This document shows positions 48,801 through 57,549 of a stretch of 64,000 nucleotides of DNA, one piece after another. The translations under genes were made by a program, and so were the position numbers. Source of the stretch: Paenibacillus sp. GSMTC-2017 (GTDB lineage: Bacteria > Bacillota > Bacilli > Paenibacillales > Paenibacillaceae); assembly GCF_016019935.1 (NCBI RefSeq), contig NZ_JAECMT010000003.1, positions 122 to 64,121 on the forward strand. Reading direction: 5' to 3'. Every line of letters begins with the position of its first letter. Position 1 is the stretch's first letter. The notes under the pieces were generated by a model, which worked only from the letters and a program-made list of their open reading frames with translations, ran no database searches and was not told where the DNA came from.

Positions 48801-51800
48801 TTCTCGTCATATGCGCTGTTATTGCAGAAGTATACGAAACAAAACGACATGATCATTGGATCATTGACTGCTGGCAGAACACATCCTGATACAGCTAATA
48901 TGGTCGGAATGTTCAACAGCTTCTTACCAATTCGTCTAATTTTGAAGGAAGATGCGAGCTTTGAATATTTTGCAAAGGACACTCATAGTAGGTTACTTGC
49001 TGCTTATGAACATCAGGACACATCCTTTGACAAAATGCTGGAAGCAGCTGAACTCCCGTTCGATCTCTCAAGAAATGCGCTTTTTGATACGATGCTCATT
49101 TTGCATAACCAGTTTGAAGATGACCTAGAAGAAAAGGGCCAAACACTGGGCATGTTGCCTATCCGAATTGGACGAAATAGAACAGCTAAGCTGGATTTCA
49201 AACTGGACATCTACATGGGCGGCAAAAAGGAACTCCGTTGTGAGCTTGAATACAATACAAGCCTCTTCCGCAAAACAACGATGGAGCAACTAACAGAACG
49301 ATGGATATTTCTTTTGGAGCAAGTAGCTTCACAACCTGAGCTTGATTGTTTGTCAATGCAGTTGCTAACGGAGAAGGAGGAAGCGCTCATTCTGAACGAA
49401 TGGAACGGGACAGAACATTCATATCCGAAGGATAGAACAGTCCACGGTTCGTTCGAGAGGCAAGCATTGAAGACACCGCATCATGTTGCAGTGCGATCAA
49501 GTGAAGGAACACTTACTTATGAGCAACTTAATGATCGTGCGAATCAAGTAGCACGACTGCTTCGATCAAAAGGAGTAGGTGCAGATACGATTGTACCTAT
49601 AACCTCGCAGCGCTCGCTGTCAATGATGATTGGCATCATGGGCATTTTGAAGGCTGGAGGAGCATATTTACCTATCGACCCTGAGTTTCCAGAAGATAGA
49701 ATTCGTTATATTTTGGACGATTGTGGAGCTAATCTGATATGTACTGAACGGAAATGGCTGGGGAAAATGCCTTTCGCGGGGGAAGTTATCGTCCTTGAAG
49801 ATTTAGATGAGGGGACTTCTCACGAAACAGGATCAATGCTCGTTCCAATAGCTGGTCCGAACAATTTAGCTTATGTCATCTATACTTCTGGATCAACGGG
49901 CAAGCCCAAAGGAGTAATGATCGAGCATGAAGCGGTAATTAACCGTCTGAACTGGATGCAAACGGCATATCCGATCCATGAGCAGGATGTCATCTTGCAG
50001 AAGACGCCAATTACATTCGATGTTTCGGTGTGGGAACTGTTCTGGTGGAGCTTTGTTGGTGCAAGCGTATATTTGCTGGAGCCGCGTGGAGAGAAAGAAC
50101 CGCAATTGATTCAAAAAGTGATGAAGGAGCAGGCGGTAACCGTTATGCACTTCGTTCCATCGATGCTTGGTGTATTCCTTCAATATGCTGCGGAAACAGG
50201 AAAAAGAGCGAATGGCGAGCTAGAAAAAGCAAGCATATTCGGCGCTATGCGCTACGTATTTACGAGCGGTGAAGCTCTTAAGCCTGCACATGTAGCTGGT
50301 TTTTACCGAATGATCGAAGATGGAGATGCGGATACCAAGCTTATTAATCTGTATGGACCAACCGAAGCAACTGTTGATGTTAGTAGTTATGACTGCGCGA
50401 CCTATGAGCAAGGCTCTGTACCAATCGGCTCACCCATTCATAACATAAAACTTTATATTGTGGATGAGAAGCACAGACTTCAGCCAATCGGGATGGCAGG
50501 AGAGTTATGTATCGCAGGCGTTGGACTTGCGAGAGGGTATTTAAACCGCGATGATCTGACGAATGAAAAGTTTGTACTTGATCCGTTCGTACCAGGTGGA
50601 CGCATGTATCTGACGGGGGATCGTGCAAGATGGCTGCCTGACGGAAACATCGAATATTTGGGCAGATTTGATCATCAAGTCAAGATCAGAGGATTAAGAA
50701 TTGAATGTGGAGAGATCGAACACGCATTGTTGCAACTTGAGTCTATTTCCGATGCTGTAGTTGTAGCAGTAAAGGATCGGACTAACGAGGAAACATTGTG
50801 TGCGTATATCGCCTCCGAACATCGATTAGATGAACGAGATATAAAAGGTTCCCTAAAGCGCAAATTGCCGGATTATATGGTTCCATCGTTATATGTATTT
50901 ATGGATGCTCTTCCGCTTAATGCAAGTGGAAAGATCGATCGAGGTAGATTGCCTCAGCCAAGCTTGGCCCAGTCTGCTGGTGGCAGAGAACCTAGTAGTA
51001 GGGTTGAACGAATCGTGGCTGAGCTATGGATTGGTGTGCTTGGTGTTTCGCAGATAAGTACAAGCGACCATTTCTTCCAGTTAGGCGGTCATTCTTTGCG
51101 AGCGGCACAGCTTGCTGGGCAAGTGGAGCAGCGACTTGGGGTCACTTTTTCTTTAAAAGATGTGTTCGCACATCCTGTATTGGAGGAGATGGCAGCCTTT
51201 ATAGAAGGAGCCGCAAGTAAAGTGGCTGTTGTCATTCAAAGGGCAGAGAAACAAGCGAACTATCCATTGTCTCTCGCACAAAATAGATTGTTTGTTCTCC
51301 ATCATATGAATCCTGAAGCAACAACGTATAATCTTCCACTCGCACTAAGAATTAGCGGAGATCTAGATATACTGCGTCTACAAGAGGCATTGCAAGGACT
51401 TGTTGACCGTCACGAGCCGCTTAGAACGAGCTTTGAATGGGCTCGTGGATTACCCGTTCAACATGTTCATGAACAAGTATCACTGAAAGCGAGTGTTAGA
51501 CGAACGGATCGAATCGATGGTGCGGAAGTGCTCGAAGGTTTTGTTATTCCGTTTGATCTAGGGCAGGCACCATTAATACGTGCCTCGCTGATGACCGATG
51601 GCATTCAAGATCATATGCTGCTGCTTGATATGCATCATATCGTTTCAGATGGGATATCTATGTCTGTATTGGCAAGCGATTTCATGGCGTTATACCAAGG
51701 TGAAGAGTTACGAGAGCTAACGATCCAATATAGAGATGTAGCTGTATGGCAGCAAGAATGGATGATGAGTGAAAGTCGGACTCAGGAAGAGCTGTTCTGG

Positions 51801-54800
51801 CGAGATATGCTGGGCGGCACATTGCCACTTCTTAACTTACCAACGGACAGACCAAGGCCAGCAGAACAAAGCTTCGAGGGAAATACGCTGACAAAAGTGT
51901 TATCTCCTTCATTGCTTAAACGAGTAGAAGCACTTGCGGCTGAGACAGGCATGACGACATATCACATTTTGCTTGCATGCTATAAAGTGTTGCTCTATAA
52001 GCTGACTGGTCAAGACGATGTAATCGTGGGCACGCCAATTGGAGGAAGATTTCATCCAGAAACTGAGCCTCTAGTGGGGATGTTCGTTAACACTGTCGCT
52101 ATTCGGAGCGAGTTGTCAGGCGAGCTAACGTTCCGTCAATTTGCAGAAGAATTGAAGGGGAAAGTGCTCGGAGCTTTGCAGAGTGGAATGCTCCCATTCG
52201 AGCATATTGTCACTGTTCTTGACGTAACGCGTGACCTCAGCAGAAACCCGCTCTTTGACACGATGTTTGTTTTGCAAAATATGGAGCTGCCGAAGACAAC
52301 GATGGATCAGCTTCATTTCGAGACAATGGCGATGGTAAATGCTGTTTCCAAACTAGATTTAACGTTCGAACTCGTTCAACGTGCAGAAGGCATGACGATA
52401 TCAGTTGAGTATGCCACTGCCCTGTTTGACCAGAGCAGTATTGAGCGCATCGTAAGCGGATATCTTCATATCGTTGAGACAGTAACTAACGAAGCGGATT
52501 TGTTACTTAGGGAAGTTAGTCTGCTGACACTTGCCGAGGAAAGAAACCAAGTTGCTACATTCAATGATACGACAGTTGCTTACCCAAGCCAAATGACGAT
52601 CGAACGTTATTTGGAAGCTCAAGCCGAGTGGATTCCTCATTCTGTTGCGGTTCTACATGAGTCGGGCCAGATGACGTATAGCGAATTGAATGAGAAAAGC
52701 AATCGCTTAGCTAGAGTGCTTCGGAAGCGTGGGGCAGGCTGTGAAGCTATTGTCGCGATTATGATGGAACGTTCAGTCGAGATGATTATTGCGATCTATG
52801 GTGTGTTGAAAGCAGGAGCGGCATACATGCCAATCTCTCCACAGCTACCGAAGGACCGTATTCGCTATATGATCGAGGATTCAGAAGCATCGATCGTATT
52901 GACCAATCATCCAGAACAGTTCTTGTTAGGGTCTAATGTTGAATGGCTCGATGTATCTGAAGCAGTAGCTGGTGAACAAGATGGCACAGAAGTGGACAAG
53001 ATTCATAACTCACGCAACTTGGCTTATGTGCTGTATACATCTGGATCAACAGGACAACCGAAAGGTGTCATGATTGAGCATCATTCCGTTGTAAATAGAT
53101 TGATTTGGATGCAAAACAGTTATGCGTTAGATATGAATGATGTCATTTTGCAAAAGACACCATTTACGTTCGATGTATCAGTCTGGGAGCTGTTTTGGTG
53201 GAGCTTTGTTGGTGCTAAGGTTAGCTTGCTTCCATTTGGCGGAGAGAAGGACCCGAGTGTTATTACAACTACAATTGCCGAACATTCCGTTACTACGATG
53301 CATTTTGTTCCATCGATGTTACATTTGTTCCTCGAACATCCAGGTTTATCAGAGGCTAAGCTGGATAGTTTACGTACCGTATTTACGAGTGGAGAAGCGT
53401 TAACTGTAGATCAAGGGAAACGTTTCAAGAGGAAGCTTGGCGAGCCGCTCGGAACTAAGCTGGTCAACTTGTACGGCCCTACTGAAGCAACGGTTGATGT
53501 GTCGTACTACCATTGCGATGAACTGGATGCAATGACTAGTGTACCTATTGGCAAACCGATCGACAACATTTCGTTATACATCGTTAACGATGCGATGCGT
53601 ATACAGCCTGTTGGCGTTGCTGGTGAGTTATGTATCGCTGGTGTTGGCTTAGCAAGAGGATACTTAAAGCGGCCTGATCTGACGGCTGATCGTTTCGTAG
53701 CTAATCCGTTTGAAGTCAATAGCCTCATGTACCGTACGGGTGATTTAGCGAGATGGTTGCCTGATGGAAATATCGAATATTTAGGTCGTATCGATCATCA
53801 GGTGAAGATCAGAGGTTTCCGCATCGAATGTGGTGAAATCGAGCATGCACTTATTACTCATGAAAGTGTAAAAGAAGCGGTTGTTATAAAGGTCGAAGGA
53901 ACGATCGCGGAATCTGCGTTTCTATGTGCATATATCGTAGCTACTGAAGCTGTCAACGTCGCACAATTACGTGCACATCTGGCACAATCACTGCCTGAAT
54001 ACATGATTCCTGCTGTCTTTGTGGAACTATCCGAAATGCCGCTATCACCTAATGGGAAGGTAGATCGGAAGGCACTACCTGCACCAAACGATACGCTTGA
54101 CTCAGGTGTGCAGTATGTAGAAGCTACTGGTGAAACGGAGCGGGCTATCGCCGTTATATGGAAACAGTTGCTAAATAGATCAGAGATCGGCGTTCATCAT
54201 AACTTTTTCGATGTTGGGGGAGAGTCTTTACTGCTAATTCGTGCTCATCAGCAACTTGAAGAGTTGTACCCAGGAGTATTGAAGGTAACAGATCTATTCA
54301 ACTACCCTACGATAGCGAAACTAGCGGAATTTATAGATGCAAAGTCAGATTCATCTAAAACGTGGCTGTGGGGCGGCATACCAGCACCTAGTAGTTATTT
54401 CCAGAAAGAGTTCAGCTTGCAAAGAACGTGTTCATTCCAGCTTACGTTCGACCGGGATTTGGCAGAAGGCTTAATAGAAATGGCAGCTGCGGAGTCCGTA
54501 TCAGTCGATACAGTCGCATTGGCATTGTATACCTTATCTTGGAAGCAACAATCTAGTCTATCCCTTATTCAGTTACCGGTCCTGTTGTCTAACGGTAAGG
54601 TTTCTCCGCTTGAAGTAGACTTTGGCGTAGTGAAAAACTTTAGTGATTTGCTACATGCTGCGAGGTCGATGTCAGAAGGTAATGACGGCTTGTACGAATG
54701 GCAACAAGTAAGGTTAGAACTTGAAGCACAAACAGTGGCTCCGCTCATTGTGGATAGTTCGGGATACAACATGCCTGCTTCCAGTGACCTTTTACAAGTG

Positions 54801-54995
54801 TTTGATATCGTCCTGACGCTTTCATTGGGGAAAGGAAATGGAGCAAAACAAGATTTTGGTGGATTTGTTGAATTTAATCTTCGTCGATTAGATAGGGAGA
54901 AAGTAAAGGAATGGGCACAAAGTTATATTAAGCTGCTTCGGATGGCCGTTCATCAATTTCAAGAAGCGGCAAAGTCTGGTGCAAGCAGTAAATAG
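42894..54995 (+). CDS. Nonribosomal peptide synthetase: acyl-AMP ligase-T-(C-A-T)x3-half C
   Basis: A 4033-residue NRPS. An N-terminal fatty acyl-AMP ligase-like domain (FTSGSTGDPKG near 172; YGLAEASLAVTF) loads a carrier (Ser 620). Modules follow: C1 (HHLITDG ~809), A1 (~1284), T2 (Ser 1677); C2 (HHIAADG ~1857), A2 (~2330), T3 (~2734); C3 (HHIVSDG ~2914), A3 (~3381), T4 (Ser 3778). By eye the specificity codes are DGFFLGVVF(K) for A1, near known Ile codes, and DVWHFSLVD(K) for A2 and A3, a known Ser code. No epimerisation domain or thioesterase is present. Residues 3830-4033 resemble the C-terminal half of a condensation domain. Predicted intermediate: acyl-Ile-Ser-Ser. Confidence 0.92.
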   Translation: MNSIQNLSGVLSARLASKAGITFCEAGKERFMSYGQLLQKAQMVLGQFQNKGLGIGDYAILQTEDNERFLVLFWACVLGGIIPVPLTAGRTDEGRKKLLQVKRQLGDPYLLCEAEILESIVAYCEKNGEQAAANELTQRLLPISELMLDETENGHLGSIYEADADDVAFIQFTSGSTGDPKGVVLTHGNLLSNMKAIIAGAGSTEADSSLSWLPLTHDMGLIGFHLTPLLGGLNQWQMPTSMFVLHPMKWMEITNRHRITCLSSPNFGYVHFLQHFKAEAALDWDLSSVRLIFNGAEPISALHCREFIEHMKPYGLREQCIFPVYGLAEASLAVTFPHVEERLHSLVLNRKGIQIGDSIQTVSVDHSDGVEIVELGFPVAECQLRICNESGEEVADGIVGVLHIRGSNVTRGYFNRPDVNSVLISPEGWLNTGDLGFIQEGRLYVTGRMKDVIFANGQNVYPHDLESLISEIKGAEIGKTAVCAVQDEVTKQDEIAVFVQYRGKLNGFMSIRNNVQGLLNRKTGLHVSLIVPVRRIPKTTSGKIQRYALVESMREGEFTSVLAELELLIASEVVPVVNDRLVSIELGTEIERKLLLIWQEVLKREQIGIDDHFLELGGNSLQAAHVATRLEDCFGVEITLSELFRYTTIRTLAAFIDQVSKENGSKFTGSELIDKLPYMEHYAASAAQKRLFILEEMNPGLLGYHLPHSIGVQGSLDRVKFENAWRNLVKRHAALRTSFVMGVDGVQQRIAEQVTLPLSYTDGTEWSEDDLGNRMRKFLQPFQMEKAPLFRVELVSLGRERQLIWFDMHHLITDGTSMGLLIGDFIALYDEQELPAIPLQYVDIVAWEQGALQADRLGRQRSYWREKFQDGAPIVNMPSNYSRPLNASYRGATERFTLDNELVSELKLVAARTGGTLYTVLLTIYYALISKYTGNEDVVVGTAVARRTRAEMQHVVGLFVNMVPLRLKGNNELSLADWMRDFSSSIMESLSNQDVPYEEIVELAGVKREQGRNPLFDTVFTLQNMELPDFKASDVTFRTSMIDTESAKFDMTWECVESKDGIVISVEYALDLYSSSTIRQLARHYMSLAKGVIRHSDKSLAELVMLDKAEHELLKELGTASRTDYPRDLTLSELFERQVTRVPHLPAIVMDDKVMTYIELNQEADRLAYLLLRCGVQPGSRVALVLPRSIEIPVAILAVLKTGSAYVPISPQYPAERIHFMLQDSACTVLLACTSTVEMCHELVGSMSLSTQVIDIDAKPEEANISDRLSELPQGSATDPAYIMYTSGSTGQPKGIVTTHRNVTRVTVDTDYIRLTEEDALLQLSNYAFDGSTFDLFGTLLNGAKLVIPGEVDVLDVNRLIGLIAKENVTVFFVTTALFNTIVDHGLQELSAVRHILFGGERASVPHVRRAFQSFGPGVLKHVYGPTETTVFATCYTIMELDLDAAVIPIGKPIGHSQAIVLDNNNRLLPVLVEGELCIAGDGLAAGYLNLPEMTADKFLPHPFWEGETIYKTGDLVRWLPDGNLEFLDRKDSQVKLRGFRIELGEIESKLLECEGVREAVVALKVQDNDPLLCAYIVADGELSADKLRGELSGRLPSFMIPATIVRLEKLPLTSNGKVDKKALPEPDFAAYGAWRTASYIAPASVTETKVATIWQEVLKAEKVGACDNFFELGGHSLKASTLVSEIYKQCEVRIPIREIFERPTVREQAEWIDGALIEEYEPISSIPLADSYPLSSAQQRIFLIEQFGDVGITYHVPLALQLTNSVSREDLERAIQTIISVHEPLRTSFHLIGGEARQVVHNEVLFELREDDCDSEELENCFEQFVKPLTLSQAPLLDARLVRIESNTSYLFLNVHHIAADGISMGLMIEQLVHVLNGAQLEPALIQYKDYTAWSASQVGNELTLKSDQYWSQQLSTPAPLLDMLLDSPRGERQSFVGETITFPLSEQLAVRLQKQSDEMGISLNSLLFSSYALLLQKYTKQNDMIIGSLTAGRTHPDTANMVGMFNSFLPIRLILKEDASFEYFAKDTHSRLLAAYEHQDTSFDKMLEAAELPFDLSRNALFDTMLILHNQFEDDLEEKGQTLGMLPIRIGRNRTAKLDFKLDIYMGGKKELRCELEYNTSLFRKTTMEQLTERWIFLLEQVASQPELDCLSMQLLTEKEEALILNEWNGTEHSYPKDRTVHGSFERQALKTPHHVAVRSSEGTLTYEQLNDRANQVARLLRSKGVGADTIVPITSQRSLSMMIGIMGILKAGGAYLPIDPEFPEDRIRYILDDCGANLICTERKWLGKMPFAGEVIVLEDLDEGTSHETGSMLVPIAGPNNLAYVIYTSGSTGKPKGVMIEHEAVINRLNWMQTAYPIHEQDVILQKTPITFDVSVWELFWWSFVGASVYLLEPRGEKEPQLIQKVMKEQAVTVMHFVPSMLGVFLQYAAETGKRANGELEKASIFGAMRYVFTSGEALKPAHVAGFYRMIEDGDADTKLINLYGPTEATVDVSSYDCATYEQGSVPIGSPIHNIKLYIVDEKHRLQPIGMAGELCIAGVGLARGYLNRDDLTNEKFVLDPFVPGGRMYLTGDRARWLPDGNIEYLGRFDHQVKIRGLRIECGEIEHALLQLESISDAVVVAVKDRTNEETLCAYIASEHRLDERDIKGSLKRKLPDYMVPSLYVFMDALPLNASGKIDRGRLPQPSLAQSAGGREPSSRVERIVAELWIGVLGVSQISTSDHFFQLGGHSLRAAQLAGQVEQRLGVTFSLKDVFAHPVLEEMAAFIEGAASKVAVVIQRAEKQANYPLSLAQNRLFVLHHMNPEATTYNLPLALRISGDLDILRLQEALQGLVDRHEPLRTSFEWARGLPVQHVHEQVSLKASVRRTDRIDGAEVLEGFVIPFDLGQAPLIRASLMTDGIQDHMLLLDMHHIVSDGISMSVLASDFMALYQGEELRELTIQYRDVAVWQQEWMMSESRTQEELFWRDMLGGTLPLLNLPTDRPRPAEQSFEGNTLTKVLSPSLLKRVEALAAETGMTTYHILLACYKVLLYKLTGQDDVIVGTPIGGRFHPETEPLVGMFVNTVAIRSELSGELTFRQFAEELKGKVLGALQSGMLPFEHIVTVLDVTRDLSRNPLFDTMFVLQNMELPKTTMDQLHFETMAMVNAVSKLDLTFELVQRAEGMTISVEYATALFDQSSIERIVSGYLHIVETVTNEADLLLREVSLLTLAEERNQVATFNDTTVAYPSQMTIERYLEAQAEWIPHSVAVLHESGQMTYSELNEKSNRLARVLRKRGAGCEAIVAIMMERSVEMIIAIYGVLKAGAAYMPISPQLPKDRIRYMIEDSEASIVLTNHPEQFLLGSNVEWLDVSEAVAGEQDGTEVDKIHNSRNLAYVLYTSGSTGQPKGVMIEHHSVVNRLIWMQNSYALDMNDVILQKTPFTFDVSVWELFWWSFVGAKVSLLPFGGEKDPSVITTTIAEHSVTTMHFVPSMLHLFLEHPGLSEAKLDSLRTVFTSGEALTVDQGKRFKRKLGEPLGTKLVNLYGPTEATVDVSYYHCDELDAMTSVPIGKPIDNISLYIVNDAMRIQPVGVAGELCIAGVGLARGYLKRPDLTADRFVANPFEVNSLMYRTGDLARWLPDGNIEYLGRIDHQVKIRGFRIECGEIEHALITHESVKEAVVIKVEGTIAESAFLCAYIVATEAVNVAQLRAHLAQSLPEYMIPAVFVELSEMPLSPNGKVDRKALPAPNDTLDSGVQYVEATGETERAIAVIWKQLLNRSEIGVHHNFFDVGGESLLLIRAHQQLEELYPGVLKVTDLFNYPTIAKLAEFIDAKSDSSKTWLWGGIPAPSSYFQKEFSLQRTCSFQLTFDRDLAEGLIEMAAAESVSVDTVALALYTLSWKQQSSLSLIQLPVLLSNGKVSPLEVDFGVVKNFSDLLHAARSMSEGNDGLYEWQQVRLELEAQTVAPLIVDSSGYNMPASSDLLQVFDIVLTLSLGKGNGAKQDFGGFVEFNLRRLDREKVKEWAQSYIKLLRMAVHQFQEAAKSGASSK

Positions 54996-55009
54996 GAGGA
55001 AAGGTACAC

Positions 55010-55882
55010 ATGCAAAAGAGTAGCACCGTAAAAAAAATTATATTTATGTTTGGAAATATCGCAATCTATCTAGGTGTCTTTTATGCCTTTCTTTATTTAC
55101 TTCGCTCAACCTATAATTACGAGTTTACAGCAGACTTTGCCAAGTTTCTTGATATTAATCCGGCTATGTTCATGGCAGTACTCTTCACGGCTATCTTGTT
55201 AGTTTACATGGTAGTGTTCCGAGTGAAGAGAATGTTGTGGCCAGAGCAGAAGCAGACGTTGTTTCAAGCGAGCGGTTTTAGACGGATTGAATTAAGGGAT
55301 GCTTCACTGATGCTCGCGATGGGCCTTGCAGGTTGTTTATTCAGTATTTGTCTTATCGAGATTAATGTTATCGCAAGGCACTTTCCTTCCATACCGTATC
55401 TGGTTGATGATCTCATTCGCGGCGATTCGATCCTTTACGTTATTCTCGGAGCGGGGCTTATTGCCCCGATCTTCGAGGAGATTTTGTTCCGTGGGTTAAT
55501 TTACGGTCAATTGCGTTCTGTTATGCCGGTGTTCGGAGCGCTTCTTTTACAGACGCTGCTTTATGCGTATTTTCAACCTAGTTTAAGCTTGTCCTTTATT
55601 GGCTTTGGTTCGGGCTTGATCTACGCTATTTTGTATATTCGCATTGGAACCATTTGGGCACCTATTATTGTCCAGACGACGGCAATGAGTCTTATTTTTA
55701 TTTTGAAAGACGCTGGGTTCTATGAAGTTATGGACGGACTCGGAGAGCCAGTACTCTACATCTTAGCTGTACTTAGCTTGTTCTTCCTATTAGGAGCAAC
55801 GTTTGTTGTATGGCGTAGAGGCACGCCAGAAATAGGTCATGATATTCAACGTAAGCCTAATGCAGAATTGAAGGGGATATAA
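55010..55882 (+). CDS. CPBP/CAAX-protease-like membrane protein 1 (degenerate)
   Basis: A 290-residue protein with about eight helices. The first CPBP motif is intact: E156-E-I-L-F-R-G. The second motif region (LLYAYFQPSLS) and third (WAPIIVQTTAMS) lack the histidines and Asn usual in active CAAX-type intramembrane proteases. It begins 14 bp after the NRPS with AGGAGG upstream, and two relatives follow. In known clusters such proteins can act in immunity, processing or transport; here a non-catalytic or altered role is likely. Confidence 0.8.
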   Translation: MQKSSTVKKIIFMFGNIAIYLGVFYAFLYLLRSTYNYEFTADFAKFLDINPAMFMAVLFTAILLVYMVVFRVKRMLWPEQKQTLFQASGFRRIELRDASLMLAMGLAGCLFSICLIEINVIARHFPSIPYLVDDLIRGDSILYVILGAGLIAPIFEEILFRGLIYGQLRSVMPVFGALLLQTLLYAYFQPSLSLSFIGFGSGLIYAILYIRIGTIWAPIIVQTTAMSLIFILKDAGFYEVMDGLGEPVLYILAVLSLFFLLGATFVVWRRGTPEIGHDIQRKPNAELKGI

Positions 55883-55883
55883 G

Positions 55884-56684
55884 ATGAAACGTTGGGGTAT
55901 GGCACTAGGTCGGGTTGCGCTCATTATCGGGATTTACTTCGCATGGTTTTTCACGGTAACAACTTTGTTTTTTGATTATGTGTATCCATTAAGTCCGTGG
56001 TTTGAACAAAATACAGTGTTCGTTATTATTTTGAACGATATTGTTGGGCTACCGCTAATGTACATTGCGTTTAAGTTGATCTATAAACAAAGTATTTTCA
56101 AAGAAGCTCGATTTCGCAAAATAAACAAAAAAGCGGTATCGTATGCATTCCTCATTGGACTTGGTGCAGGATTGTTTACAGTTGCATTCTCGCAACTGCC
56201 AATCATTCTAACCGATCAATACAAGTTTAGAGAACTGTTTGACTATCTAAACAGAGCAGAATGGTACGTATTTTTCACTTTCTTAATCCTAGGAAATATC
56301 TACAAAGAAACGTTGTTCAGAGGGCTTTTGCTTAACGAGTTTAGAAAGGTCGTTCCGCTTACAGTAGCAATTATCGTACAAGGTATTTTGTATGGAGCAC
56401 TTTTCTTTTTCGGGGATATACCGCTTTCTCTATACGGCTTTCTAGGAGCAGTTATCTTCGCATTATTATACGTTTGGTTTGATTCTATCTGGGCACCAAT
56501 TACCGCACAAATTGCATGTCAAGGTCTTCAATACATCCTTTGGCATCATGGTCCAAAAATAACGAATGTCGATTATTTATACATTATTATGGCAGTGTCA
56601 GCTCTCATCATTACAATCGGTATTTACTTGGCAAATCGCCATCGCCGTAGTCCAGCGATCCGTGAGGGAGGCGTTCATGCATGA
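55884..56684 (+). CDS. CPBP/CAAX-protease-like membrane protein 2 (degenerate)
   Basis: A 266-residue paralogue of its neighbours, with about eight helices. The first motif is changed: Y140-K141-E142-T-L-F-R-G, so one of the two glutamates is Lys. The second (LYGALFFFGDI) and third (WAPITAQIACQ) motifs lack histidine. Proteolysis by the usual mechanism is therefore doubtful. It starts one base after the previous stop and overlaps the next gene by 4 bp, so the three are tightly co-translated. Confidence 0.78.
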   Translation: MKRWGMALGRVALIIGIYFAWFFTVTTLFFDYVYPLSPWFEQNTVFVIILNDIVGLPLMYIAFKLIYKQSIFKEARFRKINKKAVSYAFLIGLGAGLFTVAFSQLPIILTDQYKFRELFDYLNRAEWYVFFTFLILGNIYKETLFRGLLLNEFRKVVPLTVAIIVQGILYGALFFFGDIPLSLYGFLGAVIFALLYVWFDSIWAPITAQIACQGLQYILWHHGPKITNVDYLYIIMAVSALIITIGIYLANRHRRSPAIREGGVHA

Positions 56685-57481
56685 AAACGGTAGGTGTGAT
56701 AGCTAAAGCTCTCCTTTATTTAGTTATTTATGCCGGTATTGTACTACTAACAAATCGAGCTCTTTATGTGTGGATTCCGAATAAAGAGCTACACGATTGG
56801 CTTGCCGATAACCCGGCAAGCTTACTTGTTGTAGCAAATACCATTGTGCTAGCCGTATATATTCTTTTACTTCGTCTTCAAAAGATTTCATTTGTCGATT
56901 TAGGTTTCAAAAGGCCCAATTCATTAACGGTTTCAGTAGGGGCAGGTATATGGCTAGGTCTGTTCATTGCTGTATTTACACAGCTACCTTGGATGAAAGA
57001 AGGATATCCGGAAATTTCAGGACTAGTGAGCTTCGTAACAGGAGGAGAAAGTTTCCTTGTATTTGTATTAGGTAGTCTTTTGCTAGGCTCATTACTAGAA
57101 GAGTGGTTATTCCGAGGTATGTTACTTCATGTATTTCGGACACGCTTCAATGTGTATTGGTCAGTACTATTTCAAGCGATATTATTTGGTGCTGTGTTAA
57201 TGAACGTTTCAGTTGGTATTTTCGCAGCTCTTGGGGCCATTATTTATGGCATTATTCGTATAACATCTGATTCGTTATGGTCGTCTTTACTCGCACATAT
57301 TTTCAGTACTGCGACCTTATATGTCGTTTCGATATATATCAAAAATTGGCCTTCAGATATGCTGCTCATCGTAACGATTATTAGTGGAGCTGCACTATTA
57401 GCACATTTATACGCCATGTTAAGAGGTTCGTATACAAAGTCAGTAGCAGTAGGGTATAGTCCAGAGCGTAATTTGAATTAA
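56681..57481 (+). CDS. CPBP/CAAX-protease-like membrane protein 3
   Basis: A 266-residue paralogue. The first motif E140-E-W-L-F-R-G is intact and a histidine is kept in the third motif region (LLAHIFSTATLY), but the second motif (LFGAVLMNVSVG) lacks it and the Asn of H-x-x-x-N is Thr. It is the most protease-like of the three. ATG overlaps the previous stop (ATGA). A heteromeric complex of the three proteins, tied to self-protection or maturation of the cluster's product, is an inference from order and overlap. Confidence 0.78.
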   Translation: MKTVGVIAKALLYLVIYAGIVLLTNRALYVWIPNKELHDWLADNPASLLVVANTIVLAVYILLLRLQKISFVDLGFKRPNSLTVSVGAGIWLGLFIAVFTQLPWMKEGYPEISGLVSFVTGGESFLVFVLGSLLLGSLLEEWLFRGMLLHVFRTRFNVYWSVLFQAILFGAVLMNVSVGIFAALGAIIYGIIRITSDSLWSSLLAHIFSTATLYVVSIYIKNWPSDMLLIVTIISGAALLAHLYAMLRGSYTKSVAVGYSPERNLN

Positions 57482-57549
57482 ACAATCATTATTGAACCCG
57501 TCAAACGATCAAAAGCGACTGTAAACAGAGCTAAGGAGGAGTGTGCGGC

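Noticed and set aside
42894-54995. Epimerisation or thioesterase domains in the NRPS
   Set aside because: Each carrier domain is followed by a condensation domain or the half-C tail; no GxSxG thioesterase or E-domain motif was found.
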